From Thamnaconus septentrionalis (taxonomy: Eukaryota; Chordata; Actinopteri; Tetraodontiformes; Monacanthidae), in contig CM020511.1 in NCBI GenBank assembly GCA_009823395.1, positions 20,380,001 through 20,444,000 on the forward strand: a stretch of DNA of 64,000 nucleotides. The letters run 5' to 3'. Each line of letters begins with the position of its first letter. The first letter of the stretch is position 1. The translations under genes and the position numbers were made by a program. Under the pieces are notes generated by a model. That model was not told the DNA's origin, searched no databases, and worked only from the letters and a program-made list of their open reading frames with translations. This document shows positions 48,757-60,900 of the stretch, in pieces.

Positions 48757-48955
48757 TTAGTCGAAGTTGAGCGCGTGGCCGTCGAAGTGGGTGAGCACGT
48801 GGTTCTCAAACACCTTCTGGTCGCAGTCCAGCGGGAACTGCTCGCTGCACATGGGGCAGATCTTCCAGTGGCTCTCCACGTGCTCCTCGAACTTGCTCTG
48901 GTCGTAGTTGGGCGGGAAGATGACCTCGCACAGTGGACACCGCTTCATGTCCATG
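48757..48955 (-). CDS. tax1bp1: tax1bp1 exon 17: two UBZ zinc fingers and stop
   Basis: The exon encodes KRCPLCEVIFPPNYDQSKFE-EHVESH (finger 1), then KICPMCSEQFPLDCDQKVFE-NHVLTH (finger 2), ending HALNFD and TAA. Both C2H2 sets are intact. Finger 2 has PLDC where mammals have the PPDY ITCH-binding motif, and the linker has an extra Trp (SHWKICP). Confidence 0.97.
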
Positions 48956-51900
48956 CTGTAGGGATAAGGGGTGGGGGAGGCTCTGACAGTGAGTGGGGGA
49001 GGGGTGCTGAGGTGGGCCAGCAGAGAGCGCCGGCCGACTAATAAAGAGCATGTGTCTGATGCGTGGTGGGTGGTCCGCTCCTGGACTGATACCAGCACTA
49101 GAGTGTTTGTGTGTGTGTGTGTGTGTGAGGTGGGAGGGTGCATGTATGTACAGTGTGTAACAATGCAAAGGCTCGGCAGCCGACCTCGCTTGGCATTTAC
49201 GAGAGGGCGTGTTTGTGTGTGTGCGTGCGTGCGCTACCTGGGATCAAAGCAGAAGGCGTTCTGCCCATCGTTCACAAATGGACTGCGGGTTTCACACACG
49301 GTGGGCTCTTCGTTAGCGTTGCCCTGGAGAAAAGAAGCAAAAACACTCAAAGAAACTCAAAACTCCCTGTACTGATGTTTTTCGAATGACAGAATGTGAA
49401 AGTGCGTGCATTTGTGATGTCACAAAGGGCCCTACTAGCCCTCTGGGGTTTGGATCTACCCGCTTGACACCGACAATCTGATAATAGCTGCGTCTCCATG
49501 GCTGTTTATCGCAAAATAAAAGTGATATTTCTTAAATTCCGACAAAGAGCAATTGTGATTTGCAGGTGTTTCCATTGAATGGTGTGAAGTGCTGAAGCCG
49601 GAATTCTCTTAAATCTCGTCCCGCAAGACTCCACTGTGAGGAGGATGGAGGTACAAACCGTTCTACCATAAATCTGCATTTCCATGTTGTTTGCTGTCCA
49701 GAATGGTTGTTACATTTTCCTCTTTGATGCCCTGTAAAAAATATTCCGTCTCCTCCTCCGTCCAATCATAACGCGCCACTTTCACTGGTCAGTGAACTGG
49801 TCACGTGACCCCGTACGTCACATCCGCTGACGTGTCAATGTGAAAAACTGTTTCCATGACACTTTTTGCGATATTCCTCTATATGGATTCGTGTGAAAAA
49901 CCACCTCATGAGAGCGTCAAAACCTTTTAGCCATATTTCAGTTGTTTCCATCACCAGGTTTTTATTGCCATATTAAGGTTTTGCATAATTCTAGGGGTGA
50001 TGGAAATGCAGCTACTGTCTCAGTCCAACAGGCTGTAAACATCGGGATAAATGTGCTGTTCTCTGGAGCTCCAGAGGTTTTTGCTTTGACAGTTTTGGTC
50101 ATGCGAGGCTGTTTTAGAGCAGAAGATGTGGAAGTGGCTGTGGGCCGCGGTCGGGAGGCGGGGGTCTCTATGATCTCTCTGCAGGGACTCACATTGTTGT
50201 TGTTGTTCTGCTTCTCCTCCGACTCGTCGTGGCCTTCTGGTCGGCTGTGGTTGCGGGTGGGCTGGATACACACGACATTGCTGTCCCAGGAGGGCGGGCC
50301 GACGGGGGGCAGCTTCAGCAGCTGCTCGTCTGAGAACTCCTCGTCGTCCTCGTCGTCTTCATCTGCGCGGTTGGACAGAAGTTGAACCGCTTCCATTCTG
50401 CGGCTGCTAATGCAGAATGTTTGAACGGGTCGGAGGAGGACGAGGGGAAGGGAAAATCACCAGACCAACCTTTGGAGGCGGACATGGAGTGGTACGGGTT
50501 CCCGAACTGCAGCTTGCTGGGGCTCTGGGAGACCAGCAGGGGGGTGGGCGTGTCCTGGGCGTAGGGGACTGGGTACTGCAGGAGCAGAGGCCCGCTGGGG
50601 TTGGTGCTCTCACCGCTGCCACCCTGCTCCGGCTTCCTGCTGCTGCTGCCGGCCTTCTGCACTTCCTGGAGGAAGAGGGGAGAGGGGTTTGGAAAAGTTA
50701 AAACAGAAATCTCCCTTTGCAAAAAAAAATGATTTCTTCATTAATGTACACCACCAGTCAAAAGTTTGGACACACCTTTTCATGCATTTTTTTTTATCTC
50801 TACAACTTTCTACATAGATACTGAAGACATCAAATATATGAGCAAGATATATGGAATTATGCAGCAAAGAAAAGCACCTTCAATAACTCTAAATATGCTT
50901 TTTATGAAAGGTGGCTATTTTGAAGAATTGAAATATGAAACGTGTCTGAGTTATTTGACACTTTTATTGTTTCCTACATAATTCCATGTGCGTTCATACA
51001 TAGTTTGATCATGGAATGTCGAATAAAAAAAATTAAAAAAATAAATAAAGAAACAATGGAAGAATGGAGGGGGCGACACGGTGGCGCAGTGGTTAGCGCT
51101 GCTGCCTCACAGCAAGAAGGTCGTGGGTTCAATTCCGGGCCTGGGACCTTTCTGTGTGGAGTGTGCATGTTCTCCCTGTGTCTGCTGGGTTCTCTCTGGG
51201 TTCTCCAGCTTCCTCCCACACTCCAAAAAACATGAATGTGAGATGAATCGGAAACTCTAAATTGATGTGAAGTGGCCACTTGTCCAGGGTGTCACTCTGC
51301 CTTCACCCTATGACAGCTGGGAGAGGCTCCAGCAGACCCCCGGGACCCGAGGGCAGGACGGGGAGGCTATTGAAGATGGATGGATGGAAGAATGGACAAC
51401 TAATCCCTTCATCACTGTCGCTGAAATGGCAGCGACACATTTATCTCGCCCATGCAGAACAAACTCATCACGCAGCAGCAGCAGCTCCTCCGGTCCAATT
51501 CTGTGTTTTTCTCTCTCACACACGAAACAGAGTTTAATTAGAACTTTCGTTGAAAAAAAAAAGAAAGAAAGATAAAAACTGTTTTTGTTTTTTAAAGTGG
51601 TTTGGCCGTTATTGATGTCAGCGGCAGACGCCAATTTAATTTACAGCTCAAACCACAAATTGGGTCATTTTGCTCGTCACGAGGCGGAGAGCCGTTTACC
51701 TCCGCGCTGCGTGTCGGGCCAGCGCCGACCCCGCTGCGGTCCGGAGTAATGGGATGGAAAATAAGACGGAATTTACTTTGCTTCTGCAATTACGGGCAAA
51801 TTAAACGCGGGCCGGGGCGGGAGAGGGCGAGCGGGGAGAGAGGGAGAGACGCCTTTTTTTCGAGGGGGGAATATTTCGAGCGAAAGAAGAAGTCTGTAAA

Positions 51901-54900
51901 AGAGAAAATGAGAGACGTCACGCACCGCTTCGGATTTCTCCCTGGCGACCAGCGCGAGCGCCTCCTTCAACCCCTTCAGCTCCCGGCCCTTCTCGGCTAC
52001 CTGACTCTGAGGTCAAGGCACACGGGGGAGAGAGAAACATTAGACAAGCGCTGCTGATTGAAAGAAAGGATTAATCAGTGAAACATCCTCAGACGGTGAC
52101 GTTAATTGATCGTGGTTGTAAAAAAAAAAAAAGGCTCTGCGGACGGCTGATTTACGCCCCCTCCCCGCAGATTACGTCTCGGGGAGAACAGCAGAGCCAA
52201 GCGCAGCATTAAGGCAGGCAACTGGAGACGGACTCCTCAAAGCTCGGCTCGGTTTGTTTCCACGGGACGACATAAACAACCGTAAAACGTCGACTCGCCG
52301 CCAGGGCCGCTCGTAAACAACGCTGTCAGAGCGTTCAGGCCGCGTTCCGCCGGAGAGAGACGGCATCAAAGGCTTCTTCCTCCCTGAGCTAAAGCAGCCG
52401 CGTCCAGCGCCGGGGTGGAGGAGGGGGGAGGGGGTGTGAGAGGTGGTGGTGGGACGCAGACCTGCCTGGGAGGAGAGACGGCGGCGCTCGGCCCCACTGA
52501 CCTTGTAGCGGTCCTCCTCGGCCGCCAGCTGCAGCTTCAGGTTGTCGTTGATCTTCAGCTGCTCCTTGAACTTGGCCTCCATCTTGGCCAACTCGTCGGC
52601 AAACATGCAGCTGCGATCCTTCTCCTCCTGCGGAGCAGCGGGGAGCAATTGTAACCTCGCCATTGAACAAAAGCATGTTTTATTTTTATTTATTTTTTAA
52701 GTAAAACCCCTTACTGACCATCAGCAACTGCTTGCATTTCCTGTACTTGTCGTTGCGGTCGGACGCCTCCCTGCTGATGCCTTTCAGCTTCTCCTGGATG
52801 AAGGCCTCCAGCAAGGGGTCGGCGGAGCCCGGGCTTCCTGTCAACACAACACAACACAACACGGAGCAATGAGGCACGCGACTGCGTTTGAGGGTAGAAA
52901 TATGACACATACAACTCATTTTTTTCTCTGAGGAAAAACTACTAAAACACCTAGAAATGTGCAAAAAGATCCTTTTGATTTGATTCTGAATAGATTCTTT
53001 TTTTTTTGTTCAGTTCAGTGCAAAAGCTTCTGGCAAAGAGTGAAACCCGTTTCAGGATTTTCTTCTTCTAGCCACCATCTTGCCGTTAGTAAGCTTTTTA
53101 GCAAGTACATCTATGATTCTGATGGCTTGAAGGTGCTTTCACTACATGGCTTCATCCACCAGGTGGCCATTTGGTCCAGTGGGCTGCAAGCCTACCTGGC
53201 ACTGATGCATCAGGGCTGACTGAAGCTGGGATCATTGTGGCCTCTGGTGCTGAGCTCCTCTTCAGCTCCTGCAGACGACGGCAGGCAGGTGAGAAACAAA
53301 CCACACAAGCCACCGCAAAGACACACACGACATCTGACGCACATCATGCCACGTGCCACTACACCAGGCGTGGGCAACTTCGAAAAACCTTGACCTAACT
53401 TGAAGGAATTATTAATTTTTCAGTGTTTTAAGAGTCATTTCAATAAAGCGCTAAACACCGTGGGGCTTCAAAGACAACGATCTTGTTCTGACTTTGCTTT
53501 TGTTCATTTTCAATTGACATTAAAGCAACAAGTTTTCTACTTATCCCTTGATATTTTTCTCCTATGAAGTGGCCCACCAGTCAGAGAGTCGGCCCACCCC
53601 TGGACTCCAGCAGCAGCACCTACCCCTTGCTGCTCCGACAGCCTCAGCACTTGCTTCTGCAGCCGCTGGCATTCCTTGTACTTGTCCTTGTAGTGCTCGG
53701 CGGCCATGTGCAGCCGCAGCTTCAGGTCCTCCACCTCCCTCTGCAGCTCCGCCACCACAGCAGGGTCTGCAGCTTCCTCCTCCGCCTTGATCTGCTGTGC
53801 AGGAAACCCAACAACAACGACAGCGGGGGATCAGACTCACGTGGCAGCAAAAGGACCCGAGGGTCACTGTGACGTTGTCAAGTTGCAAAAACATCCTTCT
53901 GATTCCGAATGATTCATGTTTTTTTTGCTTTCTTGGATTTTCAACAGTAAATGGTGCAGTTGGAAAAACCCCTGGAAAAGAGTGAAACCTGCATCAGGAT
54001 TTTCTACATCTATTGAATAGCTCACTGTCTCAATGCGACTGTTAGTTTGAAATACTGATACTTGACCAGGAATTATTTCTATACTGTTGAACAGGAAATG
54101 ACTACTTATGTTGGCCAAGCTGACATTCATCATGGACAACACCTCCGACCCCCTGCACCACACTGGAGAGCCAGGAGCAGCTCCTTCAGCTCCAGACTGC
54201 TGCACCCTCAGTGCAAGAAGGAGCTGCAGGTCCGCTGCCTGCAGTCATCAGGCTGTACAACTGCACTCAATAACATCCATCATCTCAACAGCTTACATTT
54301 TTCTCAAAGGTGCGAAAAAGACTTATTTGTCAGTATGTAGATCGCTGTAAATCCAACTGTCCATGCATTTTGAAAAAAACAAACAAGTTATTCCTTCTTC
54401 TTCTGCACAACCACCTCCCCAGTTCTTTGCGTTGAACCTGAAATGCAGCATCTGCAGCTCTTTCAACCTGTCAATCGTCTTCCTCAGTTACCTCCTGCCT
54501 GGCCTCCTCCGCCGCCTTCATCTGCTCCACCAGGCGCTCCAGGCGAGCGCACTGGGCCTGAACGTCGGCCTTGGCTTTGCGGAGAGCGTCCGTCTCCAGC
54601 TTCATGTGGTACAGCTCGGTCATGGTGCGGTCCCGGGCGCTGGACGCGTCCCTGAGCTCGGCGGCCAGCAGGGACGACTGCTGCTGGATGGCCTGGAGCT
54701 GCTCCTCCTTCTGCCTCACCTGCTCCTTCAGGGCTTTGTTGTCCCCCTGCCCGCGACAAAGACACACGTCAAAAGAAGTTCACGTATCTTCTGGTCAAGA
54801 CCGTCACTGATAGAGCAGCAGACCGAGACCGACTGTGAGTGGGTTTACTGTGATGCTGCTCGGAAGCTAGGAAGGGAATTTTCCGTACCAAGGGGGAAAC

Positions 54901-57900
54901 TTTGGCCAGGACCTCTCTGTACTGTTCCTCCTTCTCCATGAGACAAGTCTGGAGGCGCACCACTTCCTCTTTGAACTGGGCAATGATGTTTTCCTTGTTC
55001 ACATCCACCGACTTCAGCATCTGGAGCTCCGCACTCAGCTTTGTGTTCTCCAGTTCCCGGTTTTTCAGGTGAATCTGTGGCGCGCGCGCACAACGCGCAC
55101 AACACGCAAACACAAAAGTTAGGAAATTTAATTTAGCCGGCGCTCGTCTCTTTTTATAAAGCAACAATCACAGTCTAGTAGCAAAGAGCGCGTGACTATT
55201 AAAATAAACGTTGCATGACCTCAATTACAAAACAGAGATTTAGAGAAGACTCGTAAAGTTTTCCTTTCGCTGCAGCCTCAGAGTGATGGTGCAAGTTAAA
55301 TGAGGGATGGGGTTAGGGCTTCATTTCCTTGGCGACATTATAGCCAGTGGCACTCCCATTTCCTGTGCACTGCCCACCACAACAGAGACACAGGAACGCC
55401 AGAAGGAACCGGGATGAAGACAGGCAGAAAGAGGCCCGGCCTGTTCAGACTGACGGTTTGAAATGGAATAATCACAGCAGAAAACAGGAGCTGCTGAGCC
55501 TAAATAGCAAGAAAACTGTTTGAATCAGTCCAACAGTTTTCATAAATCAGATGGATAGATATAGATGTATAAAGATGTACATTCATCAATCTTCAGAGGT
55601 TATGTGAACACGAAACACAAAATATTAATGCTGTCAGTGTGATACCTTGTAGAGTTCCTTCTCATCCTTCTCATTCTTTAAATGAGACTCAAGGGCCTCC
55701 TTCTCTGTGGTGAGTTTCTTCAGTCTATCCTTCAGACTGAAGAAAGAGGATTAAAAATTGTTAGATTCAATTGAGTGAATCCGTGTGTTTGAAATAATAA
55801 CAAGATCAAAAGATGAATTCAGATTTTATGTTCTGGTGCAGCGATGGATTTCTTTTTGACTGAAAGTTGCAAAACTAAACAATGAGTAAGTTGCTATAAG
55901 AGCACAACTTTCTTAAAGTTCGATCCCTACTTATTTCTCCACTCTATATTACAGAGAGGCGAGTGAGATAACATTTTGAAGGGCCACAGCTGCAGTCTGA
56001 GCTTACTTGTCCAGCTCAGTCTCCTTCTGCAGGCCCTTCTGAGTAACTCCGATCAGGTCCTCTTCCAGTTGTAAAATTCTGGCTGTGGACTCCACCAGCC
56101 GCCTCTTCACTTCCTCTTTTTCCTCTTGCAGGCCCTGGGAAGAATTGTGAAACTCCTGTGAGACGATAAAACATAATGTTCAAGGCAGGAAGTGCTTAAA
56201 CGCACTGAAACAGAATAAAAAACTAACTAACTTAACTGCAATTTAACTGTGAAATAAATAAACCATCTGGACGTTTAATGTGAAAGCCTAGACAGGTTCA
56301 ATTCTGAAGACCACTTTCTCCTCTCCTCCTGCATTTTAGAGAAGCCTGTTCAAATAAAAAACTTTAATCGCCTTTTAAACCCAAATAAAATGAACGCCTC
56401 CACTTTGAGCTTTCAAACTTTAAACGGGCCATCAAACGACGGCACTGGAAATATTGAAAACAAATTATTATTATTTTTACAGTTTGTTTATAGACTGATA
56501 TTTAAAATCTTTATATTCACACCACGTAAAAATTCATATAAAAAAGTATTGCCATAAAATTAACAGCCACAAAATCTGTAATCGTGTTTTCATTTTAAGG
56601 CCATTTTAAAAGCAGCAGATTTATGGTAAATGGACGGCAATATGAATTATTACTCACACTGCATTTAAGACTTAATGTTGTGCAATAAAAAGCTGACTTG
56701 TAACTTTGATAATAGAGACATTCATATCTGTCAGCCTATGATTTACTGTCATTTTTAAGGGAGTTTGGGGAGCGCTTGCATGCCTGCAGTCCTTCACTAG
56801 GGGGTGCTGTGAGACTGTTTGGCCAAATTCAAAACTGGACTTTGGAAAAACCCCTGAACTGGAACATAAATCATCCAGAGGGGTCTTACAATCGGCCAAC
56901 ATCAGAGGAGTCATTTCACGGTGTATAGGAACAAGCCTCTTGGTGTAAAAAAAAAAACTGTTTCTTCAGAATCAAATTAAACTATTTTTTCAAACTGTTT
57001 TTTTCTGGTCTCGATGTTGCCTGTCGGGTTCAGCGTCCTCTGCTTACTTGATTTTCTTTTCGAAGCTGGGCACAAGTTTCTTTCTCCTGCTCGAACTCCT
57101 TCTGCAGGCTCTCCTTCTCGGCCTCCAGCTGCTCCTTCTCCTGCTGCAGGGCCGCCATGTTCTTCACCAGCTCTTCTTTCTCTCTCTGGGCTTCTTCCAC
57201 CTTTTGCTGCACATTAGGATAAATTGTTCAAGATGTGCTGGTCATTCACATTATAACTCACTTACGGTAAAAGCAGCACTGAGCCCCTTTAGTAATTCAT
57301 CTTCTACATCACTGTCCTTTACGTCCATTTTAAAACTAATGTGGCCTCGGAAATGATATATAGTGAAAGTTTGGGATGTGGGGGGGGGGGACTATACCTC
57401 CAGAAAGCCAGCTTTGGTGGTGACCACCAGGATGTCAGAGTTGCATTCATCCTCCACAGTCAGGAGCTCGTCTGCTGACGGACTGCTGGCCCGGAACTGG
57501 AAGGGTGTGCTGGCTCCCCGGATTTCCCCTTTGTGGGTGACGTAGCAGAACTGGTAGAACTCGCCATCGTCATTGGGCACATAATATCCTGTTGAAAGAT
57601 AAGCCAGTCAGCAAGTGCATCAAGTTGAAGTATCATCCTGCAAGATTTGCCAAAATCTGATTTAAAAAAAAAAGAGAGAAAAGATTCTGCAGTTGCGTAA
57701 CTGTCGCCACTAGCACATAAAACAGTTAATCAGACGCTCTAATTTTCCTTCGGGTTCCGTTACTATTTCATGATTTCTATCACAAAATTCTCATTTCAAT
57801 CCATCCAACAACTAGCTGGTCAAGTTTTACCGCCAGCCTGGCGTGCGGCTGCAGAGCCGTACCACAGTCGTGTCAAAGTTTTGATGGGATCTTACCCTGG

Positions 57901-60900
57901 AAAACAACCGTTCTGTGGACCGCCGTTCCCTCCACATAGTTCTCAGGAAGAGGCGACCACAAGAATGTGTAATAGTCCCTCGCCGTGCTCCAGCCAACCT
58001 GTGAGACATTGAGGGGGGAAAATCGAGTCAAGCGGCGGTTCTCACCACATCACGGCAGCATAATCACAATGGAGGATTAACGCGGAGACTTCCTAGAATC
58101 CACCAAGAGTTCCTTCCAAAATACCTCAAATAATCAGGAGGTTTTTTTTCTTAAATCTATGTTGGGAAAAGTATATAAGATCATTAAACTGTTGCTTTTT
58201 TTCTCCCCCTCAGTGGACATAAAAACGATGACTCCTGTAAAGCGCCGCTGTGTGTGTGCATGTGGCCTGGCCCACATCGTGAACAAGCCCGACTGAGGAA
58301 ATGTAGCTACAACTCACTTCTAACAGGAAGAGGGAAATAGGTGAAAATTTTATATATAGGCGACTTGAAAATGAAAACCGAAATGTAATTATATGTATTT
58401 TATGTGTTGCTAACTGATGGCTGATGAGGAGGGCGAGTTACAGAAAACACATCCATAACAGCCGGGCGCCGTAAAACTGTCAAACAAAATCAAAGTCACA
58501 TGCAGCTGGCTGGTTCTCGCTGTGCACGCCGGGGGTTGCACGTGCATCCACAACAAACCTTGTCAAACCCTTTTTTTTTTTTTTTTTCAGTTCCAATTTG
58601 TTACACACACGCACGTCCCCCTCCTGGCCCCTCCTCCCTTCCCTGAGAGGACAAATCATGGGTCCGTGTTGCATCCATTTCAGTCCACTAAGTCCAGTAT
58701 CTCCTTGCTGCACAGGAACCTTTATCTTCTCACCTGCCTTGTGTGCAAGCAGCCTGCCATGATTTGATCTGAGGCGGGGACAGAAAGCCCTGCTGTTTCC
58801 AAAACCCCCAATTGTTGCGCGAGTGCAGCTCCAGCTTTCAGCAGTAAAAACCAGGAAGCAATTAAAACTTGCACCTAGTTAGTGCGTGTCATTACTGGGG
58901 GTTAGCCATTACCAGTCCACTCATTAAAGCATCAGGGCTGGTGGTGGTGGTGGAGGGTGAAAACTGAAGGCAGCTCTTTCACAAACAACAGGCTGCTTTG
59001 CAGCGACTGAAAAGGAGGTCGAGGACGCTGAGTATTAAAACAAACTGGACTGAGCAAAGACTGATGTGGCAACACAGAGCAAAACTGCCAAAAACACAAC
59101 AGTGTTCTGCAGTTTCAAAATCAGCACAACTCTTATTTTAATGCGAACACGACATGCTAATCAGCGCTATCTGTCCAAACAAGTAGTTTCAGAGCAGCAA
59201 CCTTAGAATCTGCCATCCACAATGGTTTGGTTTTTTTTATAACATTTCTGTATTTTGCAAAACCACTTTATTTTATGATTTTTATTTAAAAAAAATTATG
59301 GGTGTATTCCATAGATGTTCTGCCGTAGAACAACTACCCCAGGGCACAACAGAATAGTGACACAAAGCTGATCTAGCAGGAAGGCGGGGCTGCTGTGGAA
59401 ACACAGACATGGGCTGCAGAAAGTTCTGATAGAAAACTCTAAGAAAAGATTCCTAGTGTCTTTGATTAAAAAAAAAAAAGAACCTGTTCCTGCAGGAGGT
59501 CATTTACAGTAGTAGAGAAAGATTTTTGGCCACCTTAAAATTCTACTTGGCCCCAATTATTCTTGACAGCAATATCATTTTTGTGTTCAAATGTTTGGCT
59601 GCAGAGGCACACAAACAGAAATTGTTGTTTAGCGTTGTTCTGTGGATATGTTGCAAGGACGTCACCTTGGTGAAATCCAGAGTTGGGCAGAGCGGCGCAC
59701 ATGCAGCATATGGCCAAATGTTGGTGACGGCATTAAATGGAACTGCACTTGGAGACATCAGACTGATTCTTAACTCAATACAGTACATTCAAAAATGTAT
59801 GAGGCGTCACAACTGCCTTTACTCATGTCTGGACGTAGAGACGGGTTCATTTAGAATATGCGTTTCAACCAGCATGAGGAACATTCCACTGTGAGGTCAG
59901 AAACTGTTTTGGGTCATGCAACATTTTTACTTTTTTAACAGAAACAGATGGCCAAAAGCTGGTTATGGCCGTATGCAAACTTGTTGTCCAACCCGTAATC
60001 TTTGTCTTACCACCATCATCACATTGCTGCTTTGGCTTTAATTACTTGAAGCTGACGTGCAAATAAATATAATGTTTAAATATACAGATCACTCTCAGCT
60101 GAGTCATGCTTATTAAAATAAATAATCTTTTGATTTACAGACGCATCACTCTCTGGCAGATAATTCATCTGAGAGAACCACAAATCAAACGGATTTCAGC
60201 AAATGGATTTAAAATTAAGCAAGAAGCGATGCAATTAATTTGAGAACCAAATTGCTTTTTCCAGCCAGTTGGTGCTAAACACGCAAAGAAAAGCAAACGG
60301 GGAATCATAGCACACGCAAACATCCTCTTGCATAAAAATGCTAAAGTTTGGCATCACACGTCTCATCTGTCAGCGCTGCCAGGAACATTTACACAATTTA
60401 CGACTATACACTCAAACTTTTCCAGCACCACTATGTGTAATTACAGGCTAAAGAAAATAGTATTAAGGCCTAGAGGGCCCGGTGGTGCCAAATTGAGGAT
60501 AAACACAATGTGATTTTGCATCCAACTACAACAACATACGGAATCTAGTAATTAAAACAGCTACCAGACATTACCTGAGCCACTTTCCACAACCTGACAT
60601 GAACTCATTTCTCTCTGGGATTTGGCAAAACAATCACTCTCTATTGCACAAACCTGAACCAAATGTGAACTGGACAAAATAACAGTTAATAACCGACTCA
60701 CTGAAGACTGCGACAAGTTTACTGACAAGTTGACTGTCTTAACAGCTTTGCAGGCTCCAGCAGAAATTACCCTGAGGCCAATACATGAACGACGCTTCAC
60801 ACAAGCGCCGTGCAAAGTCAGAGTCAGAGCAAACAAAGAGAGCCAGTGTGAGATATTCAAGTGTGACATGGGGTTTGAACAGCTCCATTGACTTCAAACT

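Larger units (their letters stand above)
50666..51925. other. tax1bp1: tax1bp1 intron 13 with MITE and SINE
   Basis: The intron carries a truncated Tc1/mariner-type MITE and, next to it, a tRNA-derived SINE. No additional exon is seen. Confidence 0.7.
55075..57047. other. tax1bp1: tax1bp1 introns 5-7
   Basis: Apart from exons 6 and 7, these introns hold ordinary AT-rich sequence. No repeat element, RNA gene or extra exon was recognised. Confidence 0.6.

Noticed and set aside
51082..51136. tRNA gene suggested by A and B boxes
   Set aside because: The boxes belong to a tRNA-derived SINE. No cloverleaf or anticodon arm can be folded, and the element continues into a SINE body and GATG tail.
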